NCBI GenBank assembly: GCA_001830645.1
Contig: MIBM01000046.1
Location: forward strand, 1 to 5,082
Direction: 5' to 3'
DNA from: Spirochaetes bacterium RIFOXYC1_FULL_54_7
GTDB taxonomy: Bacteria; Spirochaetota; Spirochaetia; Treponematales; UBA12059
Length of the DNA: 5,082 nucleotides
Both the position numbers and the translations under genes were made by a program. The notes beneath the pieces were generated by a model. It made no database searches. It worked only from the letters and a program-made list of their open reading frames with translations, and had not been told where the DNA came from. Positions 1 through 5,082 of this stretch are shown here, piece by piece (within the stretch, counting starts at the first letter, position 1; each line of letters starts with the position of its first letter).

Positions 1-1017
1 GCCTGGCTCTATGGTTATTATGTGTCCTGGCACCAGGGTCCAGTCGTTGTCTGCCCTGCTGCGCACGGCGGGCATCTCATGGGCCTCAAGTCCTACGCCG
101 TGGCCGAGTCCGTGGGGCATGGTGTAGCCCTTCTCCGAGAAGATGGCATCAACCCTGAGGGCTATGTTCCGGCTCTTCACGCCTGGACCGCACATGGCCA
201 CGGCTTCCGTATAGGCCTGCTGGACCAGGTCGACCATTTCAGCTCGCTTGCCCGCAAGTTTGCCTCTGACAAAGGTCATGGTCACATCCGAGGTATAGCC
301 TTCATAGACAAGCCCGAAGTCCAGTATGGACAGGCCATCGCTTGCAAAAGGCGCGGCTGTATATGAAGGGAAGGCATGGATGCCAAAGCTGCGTGACGGG
401 CCGGCGGCAATGGTTTCAAACCCTGTCCTCTCGCAGCCTTCTTCACGGAGGAAGCGTTCTATGAACAGGGCGACATCCAGCTCGGTGGCCAAGGTGCCAG
501 CCCGTACGCCTTTTTCCATGGCATCCATGGCTTTGTCGGTTATGGCCGAGACTTTGCGGTACACCGCAATTTCGGCCTCGTCCTTCACTGCCCTCATGGC
601 AGCAGCTGTCTTTGCCGAACTGTCTTCGCTGCATTCGAAGTCATGGTCCGGGCAGGCTTCCACATAGTTTATGTACATGGGATAGGGGGTAACCGATGGC
701 AGGTCTATTCTGGCGCCGTCTTTGATGCCAAGTCGGGCTATGGCTCCTGCCATGGCTTTGTAAGGGGTTCGTTCGAAATCGGTGTAGGCTTCGATCGTTT
801 CGATGCTGGCCATGGCGGTGGCCATGTTCATATCCCAGGGAACCAGCATCGATCGGCCGTCGGAGGCTATGAACAGCAGGGCATCCCCAGGATGTCCGCA
901 GAAGTAGCGTATGGATGGATCCCGCCGGCCCTCGGTGTCCTCGAACATGGCCATGGCCAGACCCCGTCCGGCCAAGTTGTCAGCCAGGTTGTGCCGCCTC
1001 TTCCCGTACGCGTTCAT
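1..1017 (-). CDS. M24 family metallopeptidase (Xaa-Pro aminopeptidase/dipeptidase type), C-terminus cut by the window edge
   Basis: The first 339 codons of a gene that is still open at base 1. The family cleaves peptides next to proline using two metal ions. Residues 1-130 look like the creatinase/prolidase N-terminal domain; about 140 onward is the pita-bread catalytic domain. Active-site residues by alignment to methionine aminopeptidase: His214 (HAFPSYTAAP), metal ligands Asp233 (LDFG) and Asp244 (SDVTMTF), metal ligand His306 and His313 (GHGVGLEAHE), and Glu336 (ITIEPG). The last Glu ligand would lie just beyond the edge. No signal peptide is visible, so it is probably cytoplasmic. The start is fixed by AGGAGG at 1027-1022, 4 nt before ATG, and by an in-frame TAG 15 codons upstream. 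It follows the HEAT-like gene by 45 bp, probably in one operon. The family is secure; the choice between PepP, PepQ or another M24 subgroup is not. Confidence 0.93.
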   Translation of the reverse strand, partial: MNAYGKRRHNLADNLAGRGLAMAMFEDTEGRRDPSIRYFCGHPGDALLFIASDGRSMLVPWDMNMATAMASIETIEAYTDFERTPYKAMAGAIARLGIKDGARIDLPSVTPYPMYINYVEACPDHDFECSEDSSAKTAAAMRAVKDEAEIAVYRKVSAITDKAMDAMEKGVRAGTLATELDVALFIERFLREEGCERTGFETIAAGPSRSFGIHAFPSYTAAPFASDGLSILDFGLVYEGYTSDVTMTFVRGKLAGKRAEMVDLVQQAYTEAVAMCGPGVKSRNIALRVDAIFSEKGYTMPHGLGHGVGLEAHEMPAVRSRADNDWTLVPGHIITIEPG

Positions 1018-1062
1018 AGTGCCTCCTGTCTCCGTGGATGTGCCTCTGCAGATTTGCTGGAT

Positions 1063-2235
1063 CTACTGCAAGGCCTTCTGTGCTATGGCTGCCAGGTTCA
1101 GGATGCCTCCCGACCAGCCCTGGTTCAGGCTGACTGCCTGCAGTGCCGGCGCCAGTTCTTTTCTGGCATTTACCGCTGCGTTCTGCAGGGCTGCGCGCAT
1201 CAGGGTTTCCCTGGTGTTGTCTACCAGGCCACGGCGGTGGACACCATCCAGGTCTATGATGATGTCACGGAGGAAACGGGCGGATTCCACCGAACGAGTG
1301 GCTCCCATGGCGCGGAGGGCTACCAGTTTCTCGTCAATTCCGCCTATCCGGTATGCCTCGTTGAAGTCAGCCGACGAGTTGCCACTGCGGTCTCCCAGAG
1401 ACACCAAGGCATTCATGGAACGGACGCGTAGATCGGAAAGGAGGGTTTCTTCTGCCTTGTTGCGCGGAGACAGGGTAATTCCCCGTGAGAGTGCGGAAGC
1501 GGCGGTACGGATCTTGCTTTCATCCGCTGCTCTGGAACGCATGAGAAGGTCAAAGGCGCGGATCTTGCGCTCCAGGGATTCCTTTTCTATGATCTCGGCC
1601 ACCGCCTCGGTCGGGTCATCCAGTACAAGTGGAAGGGACCGCTCCGCCTGTTCACGGACCCTCCGGGAGTACCAGCCTTCGCTTGCAAAGAAGAGGGGTG
1701 CAAAACCGAGAGGAGAACGCATGCGTTCCAGGGCCAGTATGCTGCCATAGGCCAGTTTTTCACCTGCATCGCGATCGGCTGTTGGTGCCAGGTTGAGGTC
1801 CCGCAGTATCAGCGCGATTTTCTCGGCATATTCAGTAGCCCGCATGGATCCAAGGGCTATCAGTGCTTCCGACCTTGAAAGGGGGTCGGTAGAGTCATCC
1901 ACCACGCGCATCACCGAGGCTGCCGCGTTTGTATAACGCCAGTCGCCGAGGCTCTTCACCAGAACCTGGGAGAGCCGTTCGTACAGCTCGCGTTCGGAGC
2001 CAGCGCGGATAGTGCTTCTGTTTGTCAGAACCCAATCCAAGGCATCGAGGGCATAGATTGCTGCATCAGGATCATTCAGGGCGGCCATGCTGAGGGCTAC
2101 CGCATATCGTTGCTGTACCGTCTCCGCCGACTCCATTATGATCCCGTAGACGCGGACGGTCTCATTGGCTGAAGTCCGGGCAGGCACAGCGGCCAGCATG
2201 GCAAGAGCGATCAAGAACGGAACAAGTGGCTTCAT
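1063..2235 (-). CDS. Exported HEAT-like helical-repeat protein of unknown function
   Basis: A 390-residue protein. Residues 1-23 form a signal peptide: Lys2, a hydrophobic stretch at 4-17, and a likely cleavage after TSA (23/24). The mature part is predicted almost wholly helical, with paired amphipathic helices rich in Ala, Leu and Arg, as in HEAT/armadillo solenoids. Candidate units lie near 42-70, 118-147, 157-185, 190-220, 221-252, 268-284, 301-329 and 343-371. Typical pieces are SRSEALIALGSM and DEKLVALRAMG. No catalytic motif is seen; such solenoids usually bind proteins. The product is probably periplasmic or at the envelope surface (inferred from the signal peptide). The start is supported by GGAAGG at 2249-2244, 8 nt before ATG. 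It lies 48 bp after the lipoprotein gene and 45 bp before the peptidase gene, so the three are probably cotranscribed. The HEAT assignment rests on pattern and needs a profile search. Confidence 0.85.
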   Translation of the reverse strand: MKPLVPFLIALAMLAAVPARTSANETVRVYGIIMESAETVQQRYAVALSMAALNDPDAAIYALDALDWVLTNRSTIRAGSERELYERLSQVLVKSLGDWRYTNAAASVMRVVDDSTDPLSRSEALIALGSMRATEYAEKIALILRDLNLAPTADRDAGEKLAYGSILALERMRSPLGFAPLFFASEGWYSRRVREQAERSLPLVLDDPTEAVAEIIEKESLERKIRAFDLLMRSRAADESKIRTAASALSRGITLSPRNKAEETLLSDLRVRSMNALVSLGDRSGNSSADFNEAYRIGGIDEKLVALRAMGATRSVESARFLRDIIIDLDGVHRRGLVDNTRETLMRAALQNAAVNARKELAPALQAVSLNQGWSGGILNLAAIAQKALQ

Positions 2236-2248
2236 GGATCAATCCTTC

Positions 2249-2261
2249 CGGGCCAGGCCCG
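2249..2261 (-). promoter_or_regulatory. GC-rich intercistronic hairpin abutting the HEAT-like gene's ribosome binding site
   Basis: The 13-base sequence CGGGCCTGGCCCG, read on the transcript strand, is palindromic and can form a 5-bp all-GC stem with a 3-nt loop. Its last G is also the first G of the GGAAGG Shine-Dalgarno for the gene starting at 2235. It has no T-run, so it is not a normal intrinsic terminator. It could stabilise mRNA ends or tune translation of the downstream gene. The palindrome is seen directly; any role is inferred. Confidence 0.4.
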
Positions 2262-2283
2262 TCATTTGTAGTAAAAGACTGTG

Positions 2284-3243
2284 TTATTCGTAGTAGGACA
2301 CCGTCCGCGTTTCGGTGCGGAAGGCATATTCATAGCTTGTTGATTCCCGAGGCCGCCCGGAGGCGTCGGTCAGGGTCATTTTCAGGATCTGTCCCTCGGA
2401 CCCATAGTCATAGAGTCTGCTGCGTTCAAGCCTGCCGTCGGTACGGAAAGATTTCTCCTGGACAGGCAAGCCGGCCTCGATGACATACTCGATACGGTCC
2501 TGCGGGGTTCCAGCAGCACTGAAGTACTGTATGCCAACGAGCACACCATCGTCGTTGTAGCGGTATCCTGCCCTGCCAGTGTTGTTGCCGGCACCGTCAC
2601 TCATGAGCAGTTCTGCCAGTTGCACATCCTGGTAACGGTAAAGAGTCCGTGCCAGAACAAGACCTTTGGGGTCCAGAACCTTCCATTCCGCCTTGCGGCC
2701 ATCTTCCCATGACCATTCCGAGACCGACTGTACTACACCTTTGCCATCAGCCATGGTCTCCCTGACAAGCTGGCCTTTGGCATCGTAGTCAAAAGCCAAA
2801 CGGTTCTGCACTGCACCATCGGGACCGTAGTTGACCCGTATAGCCAGGATTCCGTTTTTGTATTCATAACTTGTCTTCCCAGCCGGTTCCGGGATGGAAG
2901 GCTTGCGTATGAGGCTTGAGATGATGCGGGAATAATCCTGAGACCAGGTGTTCTCCATTATCTGGTCCACCACGCCGTCGGCAAAAGCTTTGGTCTCCTT
3001 GAGGACTACAGGGACCTGGTACTCCTCGGTGCGCTCCTTGAGTACGGGTACCGGCTTCCCGGCAACTGCCGGGGCTTCGCTGGCAGGGAGTGCTTCGGCC
3101 AAGGGTGCTGGCTCGCTTGCCTGGCTGGGTAACCCGGCGGTGGTGTCCGTCTGTGTGGAATCGTTGGTGGGCGTGGAAACGCAGGATGCCATGGCCATGA
3201 TGATCATCAATCCCGTGGCAAGCAGTGATGGATTTCGTTTCAT
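2284..3243 (-). CDS. Predicted lipoprotein with eight YD-like repeats
   Basis: A 319-residue protein. Residues 1-20 are a lipoprotein signal (Lys2, Arg3, hydrophobic 7-19), ending in Met-Ala-Ser before Cys21. Met at -3 is looser than the usual Leu but tolerated in some phyla. Residues 22-65 are a Thr/Ser/Pro/Ala-rich linker, and 66-120 are mixed, partly helical. From 126 to the end, an aromatic-x-aromatic motif recurs with its second aromatic at 128, 153, 179, 204, 229, 253, 280 and 306, that is every 24-27 residues. Each motif is usually followed by a turn with Gly and a hydrophobic strand (for example FDYDAKGQLVRETMADGKG). This resembles RHS/YD or MORN-like beta-hairpin repeats. It lacks the size and toxin core of a true RHS protein. 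Probably lipid-anchored in the envelope, with binding partner unknown. It heads a likely operon with a HEAT-like protein and an M24 peptidase. Lipoprotein call strong; function unknown. Confidence 0.9.
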   Translation of the reverse strand: MKRNPSLLATGLMIIMAMASCVSTPTNDSTQTDTTAGLPSQASEPAPLAEALPASEAPAVAGKPVPVLKERTEEYQVPVVLKETKAFADGVVDQIMENTWSQDYSRIISSLIRKPSIPEPAGKTSYEYKNGILAIRVNYGPDGAVQNRLAFDYDAKGQLVRETMADGKGVVQSVSEWSWEDGRKAEWKVLDPKGLVLARTLYRYQDVQLAELLMSDGAGNNTGRAGYRYNDDGVLVGIQYFSAAGTPQDRIEYVIEAGLPVQEKSFRTDGRLERSRLYDYGSEGQILKMTLTDASGRPRESTSYEYAFRTETRTVSYYE

Positions 3244-3253
3244 TGTACGTTGT

Positions 3254-3259
3254 TCCTCC
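3254..3259 (-). promoter_or_regulatory. Ribosome binding site of the lipoprotein gene, long spacing
   Basis: GGAGGA on the transcript strand lies 10 nt before the ATG at 3243. That spacing is longer than for the other genes here (4-8 nt). It is the only strong Shine-Dalgarno in the leader, and it fixes the start that gives a clean lipoprotein signal peptide. Confidence 0.7.
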
Positions 3260-3315
3260 GGTGGATTTGGTAGCGGATAGCATGCAATGCGATGACCGCC
3301 TCATGCCAGGCGGGT

Positions 3316-3331
3316 GACTCGACCCAGAGTC
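3316..3331 (-). promoter_or_regulatory. Small hairpin in the lipoprotein mRNA leader
   Basis: The transcript strand reads GACTC, a 6-nt loop, then GAGTC. The overlapping pairing TCGAC/GTCGA (loop TCTGG) is equally long, so two mutually exclusive 5-bp stems are possible. The element sits just downstream of the predicted start of transcription. It has no T-run and does not resemble a known riboswitch class. It may be chance; it is recorded because it is the only structure in the roughly 90-nt leader. Confidence 0.25.
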
Positions 3332-3341
3332 GATGTCCCCA

Positions 3342-3371
3342 ACTATAATAAATACAAGGATCGAGTGCCAG
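3342..3371 (-). promoter_or_regulatory. Candidate sigma70-like promoter for the lipoprotein-HEAT-peptidase unit
   Basis: On the minus strand, CTGGCA (3371-3366; 4 of 6 match to TTGACA) is followed after 18 bp by TATAGT (3347-3342; 5 of 6 match to TATAAT). The -10 box lies in an AT-rich patch (TATTTATTATAGTT) that stands out in a GC-rich window. Transcription would begin near 3335, leaving a leader of about 90 nt before the lipoprotein ATG. The position is apt: after a terminator-like hairpin and in the only sizeable intergenic gap. Consensus matching only. Confidence 0.5.
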
Positions 3372-3384
3372 CATGTGGTTGAAC

Positions 3385-3400
3385 AATCGCATCCGCGATT
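3385..3400 (-). terminator. Weak intrinsic terminator-like hairpin after the GT26-like gene
   Basis: The transcript strand reads AATCGC-GGAT-GCGATT, a perfect 6-bp stem with a 4-nt loop, starting 12 nt after the TAA stop at 3413. It is preceded by an A-rich patch (GAAAA), and the T-tract after it is short and broken (TTGTTC), so termination may be partial. On the plus strand the same stem is followed by TTTTC. Its place between a stop codon and a promoter supports a boundary between two transcription units. Confidence 0.45.
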
Positions 3401-3412
3401 TTCAGCAGTATG

Positions 3413-4159
3413 TTAAAGATGTCGTATCCGGTACCACAGTACCAGGATTTTGAAGCGGAACAGGGTCAGGAAGCGGAAGACATGGAGTTGATGGCGTGGA
3501 AGGTAGTGTAGCCATTCCATGCCGGAAGCGAAAAGACCCTCCGAAGGGCGTTGCCTGCGTTCCGCAAAGACATCAAAGACATCGGAGCACCACAGATGTA
3601 TGCCAGCATTGAAGTGCTTGAGATTGCGGGGTATCCACCGCTCTCCACCAGGGATGCCCTTGCCTGCAAGAAGCAGCGTGGGGGTGGCTTTCCGGATGGC
3701 CTCTATGACCTTTGGCATGAAGGTGCGGTTGACCAGGCTTGAATGGCGTCCCACTATGTGCAGGCCCGGGAAAGTAGCCTTGATGTTCTTCTCGGCTTTG
3801 AGCAGACTCCTGGGCGATGAGCCGAAGAGGTAGGCAGATTTATTCCATTGTTCCAGGATTGATAATAGCCGGATAATGAAATCGAAGGGTTCATACCGCT
3901 GTGGGAGGGGACGCTTCAGGAATTTTGCTGCCCTGATGATAGGCAATGAAATTGGCAAAACCAGGCTGGCACCGGACAGCATGGTGCGGAATTCCCCGGA
4001 ACGTCTGGCCCGCATGAGATCCGCAAGGGAAAGCAGTATGACCTGGTGGTTCTTGCCGCTTGAGTACATGGCCTGGACAACCGTTTCGAGGTCTTCGGGA
4101 GCGACAATATCAACGGGAACCTTGAGTATGCTTATTCTCTGTACTCGCTTGTGGACCAT
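3413..4159 (-). CDS. Divergent WecG/TagA/CpsF (GT26) family glycosyltransferase-like protein
   Basis: A 248-residue protein, the usual length for this family, whose members add an N-acetylhexosamine (such as ManNAc) to a lipid-linked sugar in surface-polymer synthesis. The N-terminus (ILKVPVDIVAPEDL, 11-24) fits the family opening. Other matches are LSLADLMRAR (43-52, family T-x-N region), QRYEPFDFI (87-95, family ERxxGxDf), AYLFGSSP (109-116), GKGIPGGERWI (166-176, family GxPxQExWi) and GMEWLHYL (213-220, family GLEWlyRl). Several key positions differ: the family DG after the ADL segment is Ile70-Ser71, PKQE is PGGE (170-173), and the RAP motif is RPS (204-206). The basic, hydrophobic C-terminus (residues 228-248) could dock on the membrane. 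The ATG overlaps the rsmE end by 28 nt; GGAG at 4171-4168 lies 8 nt before it, suggesting translational coupling. Fold assignment fairly sure; enzymatic activity doubtful. Confidence 0.8.
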   Translation of the reverse strand: MVHKRVQRISILKVPVDIVAPEDLETVVQAMYSSGKNHQVILLSLADLMRARRSGEFRTMLSGASLVLPISLPIIRAAKFLKRPLPQRYEPFDFIIRLLSILEQWNKSAYLFGSSPRSLLKAEKNIKATFPGLHIVGRHSSLVNRTFMPKVIEAIRKATPTLLLAGKGIPGGERWIPRNLKHFNAGIHLWCSDVFDVFAERRQRPSEGLFASGMEWLHYLPRHQLHVFRFLTLFRFKILVLWYRIRHL

Positions 4160-5016
4160 GAGGTTCGCTCCAGGCAGATGATGCGTATCGATGCGATGGC
4201 GAAAATCGCCGCGGTCTCGGCCCTAAGGACTGCAGGACCGAGCCAGGCCGGGCGGAATCCCGCCTCGTTCAGGGCAGTGGTCTCTGAACCGGAGAACCCG
4301 CCTTCGGGACCGACACAGGCAAATACCGCCTGCATCCGTGGTGTACAATAGCGGTGGATGGAAGACTCCGCAAGGGGAGTCTCATGGAAATAAAGGCCCA
4401 GGCTGCTGCGGACTGCAGGATTGTATTCTTCAATGAACCGATGGAGAGGCATAACCTGTTCCACCCTTGTAGGGATGGTGGACCCTGACTGGCCAATAGC
4501 CTCACGTGAAAGGCGCCTGAGGCGTTCCAGTCTGGAGCTGAACCCGCCTTTGGGCATTGATCGATCTGTTTCAAGGGGTATCAGGGCAGCAACGCCAGCC
4601 TCTGTCGCAGCCCTGACCACCTCATCCAGTTTGGAGCCTTTCAGCAGACCCACACCCAGGAATATGGGAGGGATGGATACAGCCGGATCCTGCTCTATGG
4701 TCGCCCCTGTCCCGGCTGCTTCTGTCCTGGGAGTATACACATGGGGTGCATGTGCACTGCTTGTTCCAGCTCTGATGTCCGGGCGGTATGTAGGCGGATG
4801 GGCAGACTTGTTGCTGGATGGAACAAGTGACAGCAGTACCCTTCCTGCCCCGGATTCCTGGACAGTGCAGGTGTATCCCGACCCGTCCGGCGCCAGTGCC
4901 GGGAATGAATCCCCCGGTCCCAGACGAAGCACAGCAGTCAGGCGTCTTGCTTCCTTGCCCGAAACAACCAAGGATGACCCACCGTCCCATGACGGTGGGA
5001 GTACGAATTGCCGCAT
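4132..5016 (-). CDS. rsmE: 16S rRNA (uracil1498-N3)-methyltransferase RsmE
   Basis: A 294-residue cytoplasmic SPOUT methyltransferase that uses S-adenosylmethionine to methylate N3 of U1498 in the decoding region of 16S rRNA. Residues 1-66 are the PUA-like N-terminal domain (MRQFVLPP, GKEARRLTAVLRLGPGD). Residues 118-285 are the knotted SPOUT domain, shown by LLKGSKLDEVVRAATEAGV (124-142), REAIGQSGS (171-179), VGPEGGFSGSE (235-245) and LGPAVLRAETAAIFA (259-273), which form the SAM site. RsmE proteins are usually about 240-250 residues; the excess is mainly a Ser/Pro/Ala-rich linker at about 67-117. The QSGR and RILRTETA family motifs appear as QSGS and AVLRAETA, mild changes. The start is supported by GAAGGG at 5026-5021, 4 nt upstream. 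It follows the preceding gene by 12 bp and overlaps the next by 28 nt, indicating an operon. Confidence 0.95.
   Translation of the reverse strand: MRQFVLPPSWDGGSSLVVSGKEARRLTAVLRLGPGDSFPALAPDGSGYTCTVQESGAGRVLLSLVPSSNKSAHPPTYRPDIRAGTSSAHAPHVYTPRTEAAGTGATIEQDPAVSIPPIFLGVGLLKGSKLDEVVRAATEAGVAALIPLETDRSMPKGGFSSRLERLRRLSREAIGQSGSTIPTRVEQVMPLHRFIEEYNPAVRSSLGLYFHETPLAESSIHRYCTPRMQAVFACVGPEGGFSGSETTALNEAGFRPAWLGPAVLRAETAAIFAIASIRIICLERTSWSTSEYRE
4978..4999. repeat. Perfect 9-bp inverted repeat in the 5' coding region of rsmE
   Basis: CCCACCGTC and GACGGTGGG are separated by 4 nt (plus-strand arms 4978-4986 and 4991-4999). In rsmE mRNA this makes a strong hairpin covering nucleotides 18-39 of the coding region (codons 6-13, LPPSWDGG). 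Stable structure this close to a start codon is usually avoided. The repeat is seen directly; whether it lowers rsmE translation or binds a factor is inference. Confidence 0.7.
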
Positions 5017-5028
5017 TGTGCCCTTCGG

Positions 5029-5082
5029 TCAGGGCAGGACATCAAGAGCTGCAGCCTGGAGGTCCCGCACCGAAAGGGTGCT
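5029..5082 (-). CDS. C-terminal tail of an unidentified upstream gene (partial)
   Basis: Reading in from the right edge on the minus strand, one frame gives 17 codons (STLSVRDLQAAALDVLP) and then TGA at 5031-5029. The stop lies 12 bp before the rsmE start, the close spacing expected of a preceding operon gene. The peptide looks like an ordinary amphipathic helix end. It is too short to identify, and such a short open stretch could also be chance. Confidence 0.5.
   Translation of the reverse strand, partial: STLSVRDLQAAALDVLP

Noticed and set aside
949..958. GGCCATGGCC palindrome and several nearby CCATGG/GGCCAT copies
   Set aside because: They arise from Met-Ala codon pairs (LAMAM, MATAMA) in a GC-rich gene. 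Spacing is irregular and no repeat-array structure is present.
1019..1046. Direct repeat GTGCCTC at 1019-1025 and 1040-1046 near the peptidase start
   Set aside because: Only 7 bp, one copy being the Shine-Dalgarno region itself. Likely chance, with no sign of an operator array.
1018..1065. The HEAT-like gene and M24 gene are in the same frame, separated by TAG and 15 sense codons, which could suggest stop read-through or a split fusion
   Set aside because: The peptidase has its own strong AGGAGG 4 nt before ATG and begins with a normal family N-terminus. The upstream protein is exported while the peptidase looks cytoplasmic, so two separate proteins are more likely.
643..1750. Two long plus-strand open frames (643-1431 and 911-1750, 262 and 279 codons)
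   Set aside because: They lie antisense to the M24 peptidase and HEAT-like genes and overlap each other. They show no recognisable domain and have odd Arg/Ser-, Gly/His- or Val-rich composition. The minus-strand genes have clear motifs and ribosome binding sites.
3058..3073. CCCGGC-AACT-GCCGGG hairpin inside the lipoprotein gene
   Set aside because: It lies in the Ala/Pro/Gly-rich linker codons, is not near a start or stop, and has no T-tract. Chance pairing of GC-rich codons is sufficient.
2284..3243. Reading the repeat lipoprotein as an RHS/polymorphic toxin
   Set aside because: It is far too small, lacks an RHS core motif and a variable C-terminal toxin domain, and has no immunity gene beside it.
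4746..4757. GTGCATGTGCAC palindrome inside the rsmE linker
   Set aside because: It is short, within a coding frame, has no partner copies in the window and no positional logic for an operator.

Overview
This window comes from a bacterium with moderately high GC (mid-50s percent by eye). It is densely packed, and every convincing gene lies on the minus strand, so transcription runs from right (high coordinates) to left. RsmE and Shine-Dalgarno-led genes show that it is bacterial. A lipoprotein with a relaxed lipobox (Met-Ala-Ser-Cys), repeat-rich envelope-type proteins and a divergent WecG/TagA-like glycosyltransferase next to rsmE would suit a spirochaete of the Treponema/Spirochaeta type. 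That placement is a low-confidence inference, because no marker gene settles it.

Layout in transcription order. (1) 5082-5029: the last 17 codons of an unidentified gene. (2) 5016-4132: rsmE, the 16S rRNA m3U1498 methyltransferase, with an unusual linker of about 45-50 residues between its two domains and a perfect 9-bp inverted repeat just after its start codon. (3) 4159-3413: a WecG/TagA/CpsF (GT26) family protein that overlaps rsmE by 28 nt and has lost several signature catalytic-site residues. (4) 3412-3244: a 169-bp intergenic region holding a terminator-like hairpin followed by a sigma70-like promoter, which apparently separates two transcription units. (5) 3243-2284: a lipoprotein carrying eight YD-like repeats about 25 residues apart. 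(6) 2235-1063: an exported, HEAT-like all-helical protein. (7) 1017-1: an M24 metallopeptidase (Xaa-Pro aminopeptidase/dipeptidase type) that runs off the left edge just before its last metal ligand.

The first unit (unknown gene, rsmE, GT26-like) looks translationally coupled, with a 12-bp gap and then an overlap. The second unit (lipoprotein, HEAT-like protein, M24 peptidase) has short gaps of 48 and 45 bp and a good ribosome binding site before each gene. Two of its products look exported and one looks cytoplasmic. No mobile element, tRNA, rRNA, CRISPR array or defence system was seen. The most unusual items are the GT26 paralogue with altered active-site motifs, the repeat lipoprotein with its HEAT-like partner, and the 5'-coding hairpin and linker of rsmE.
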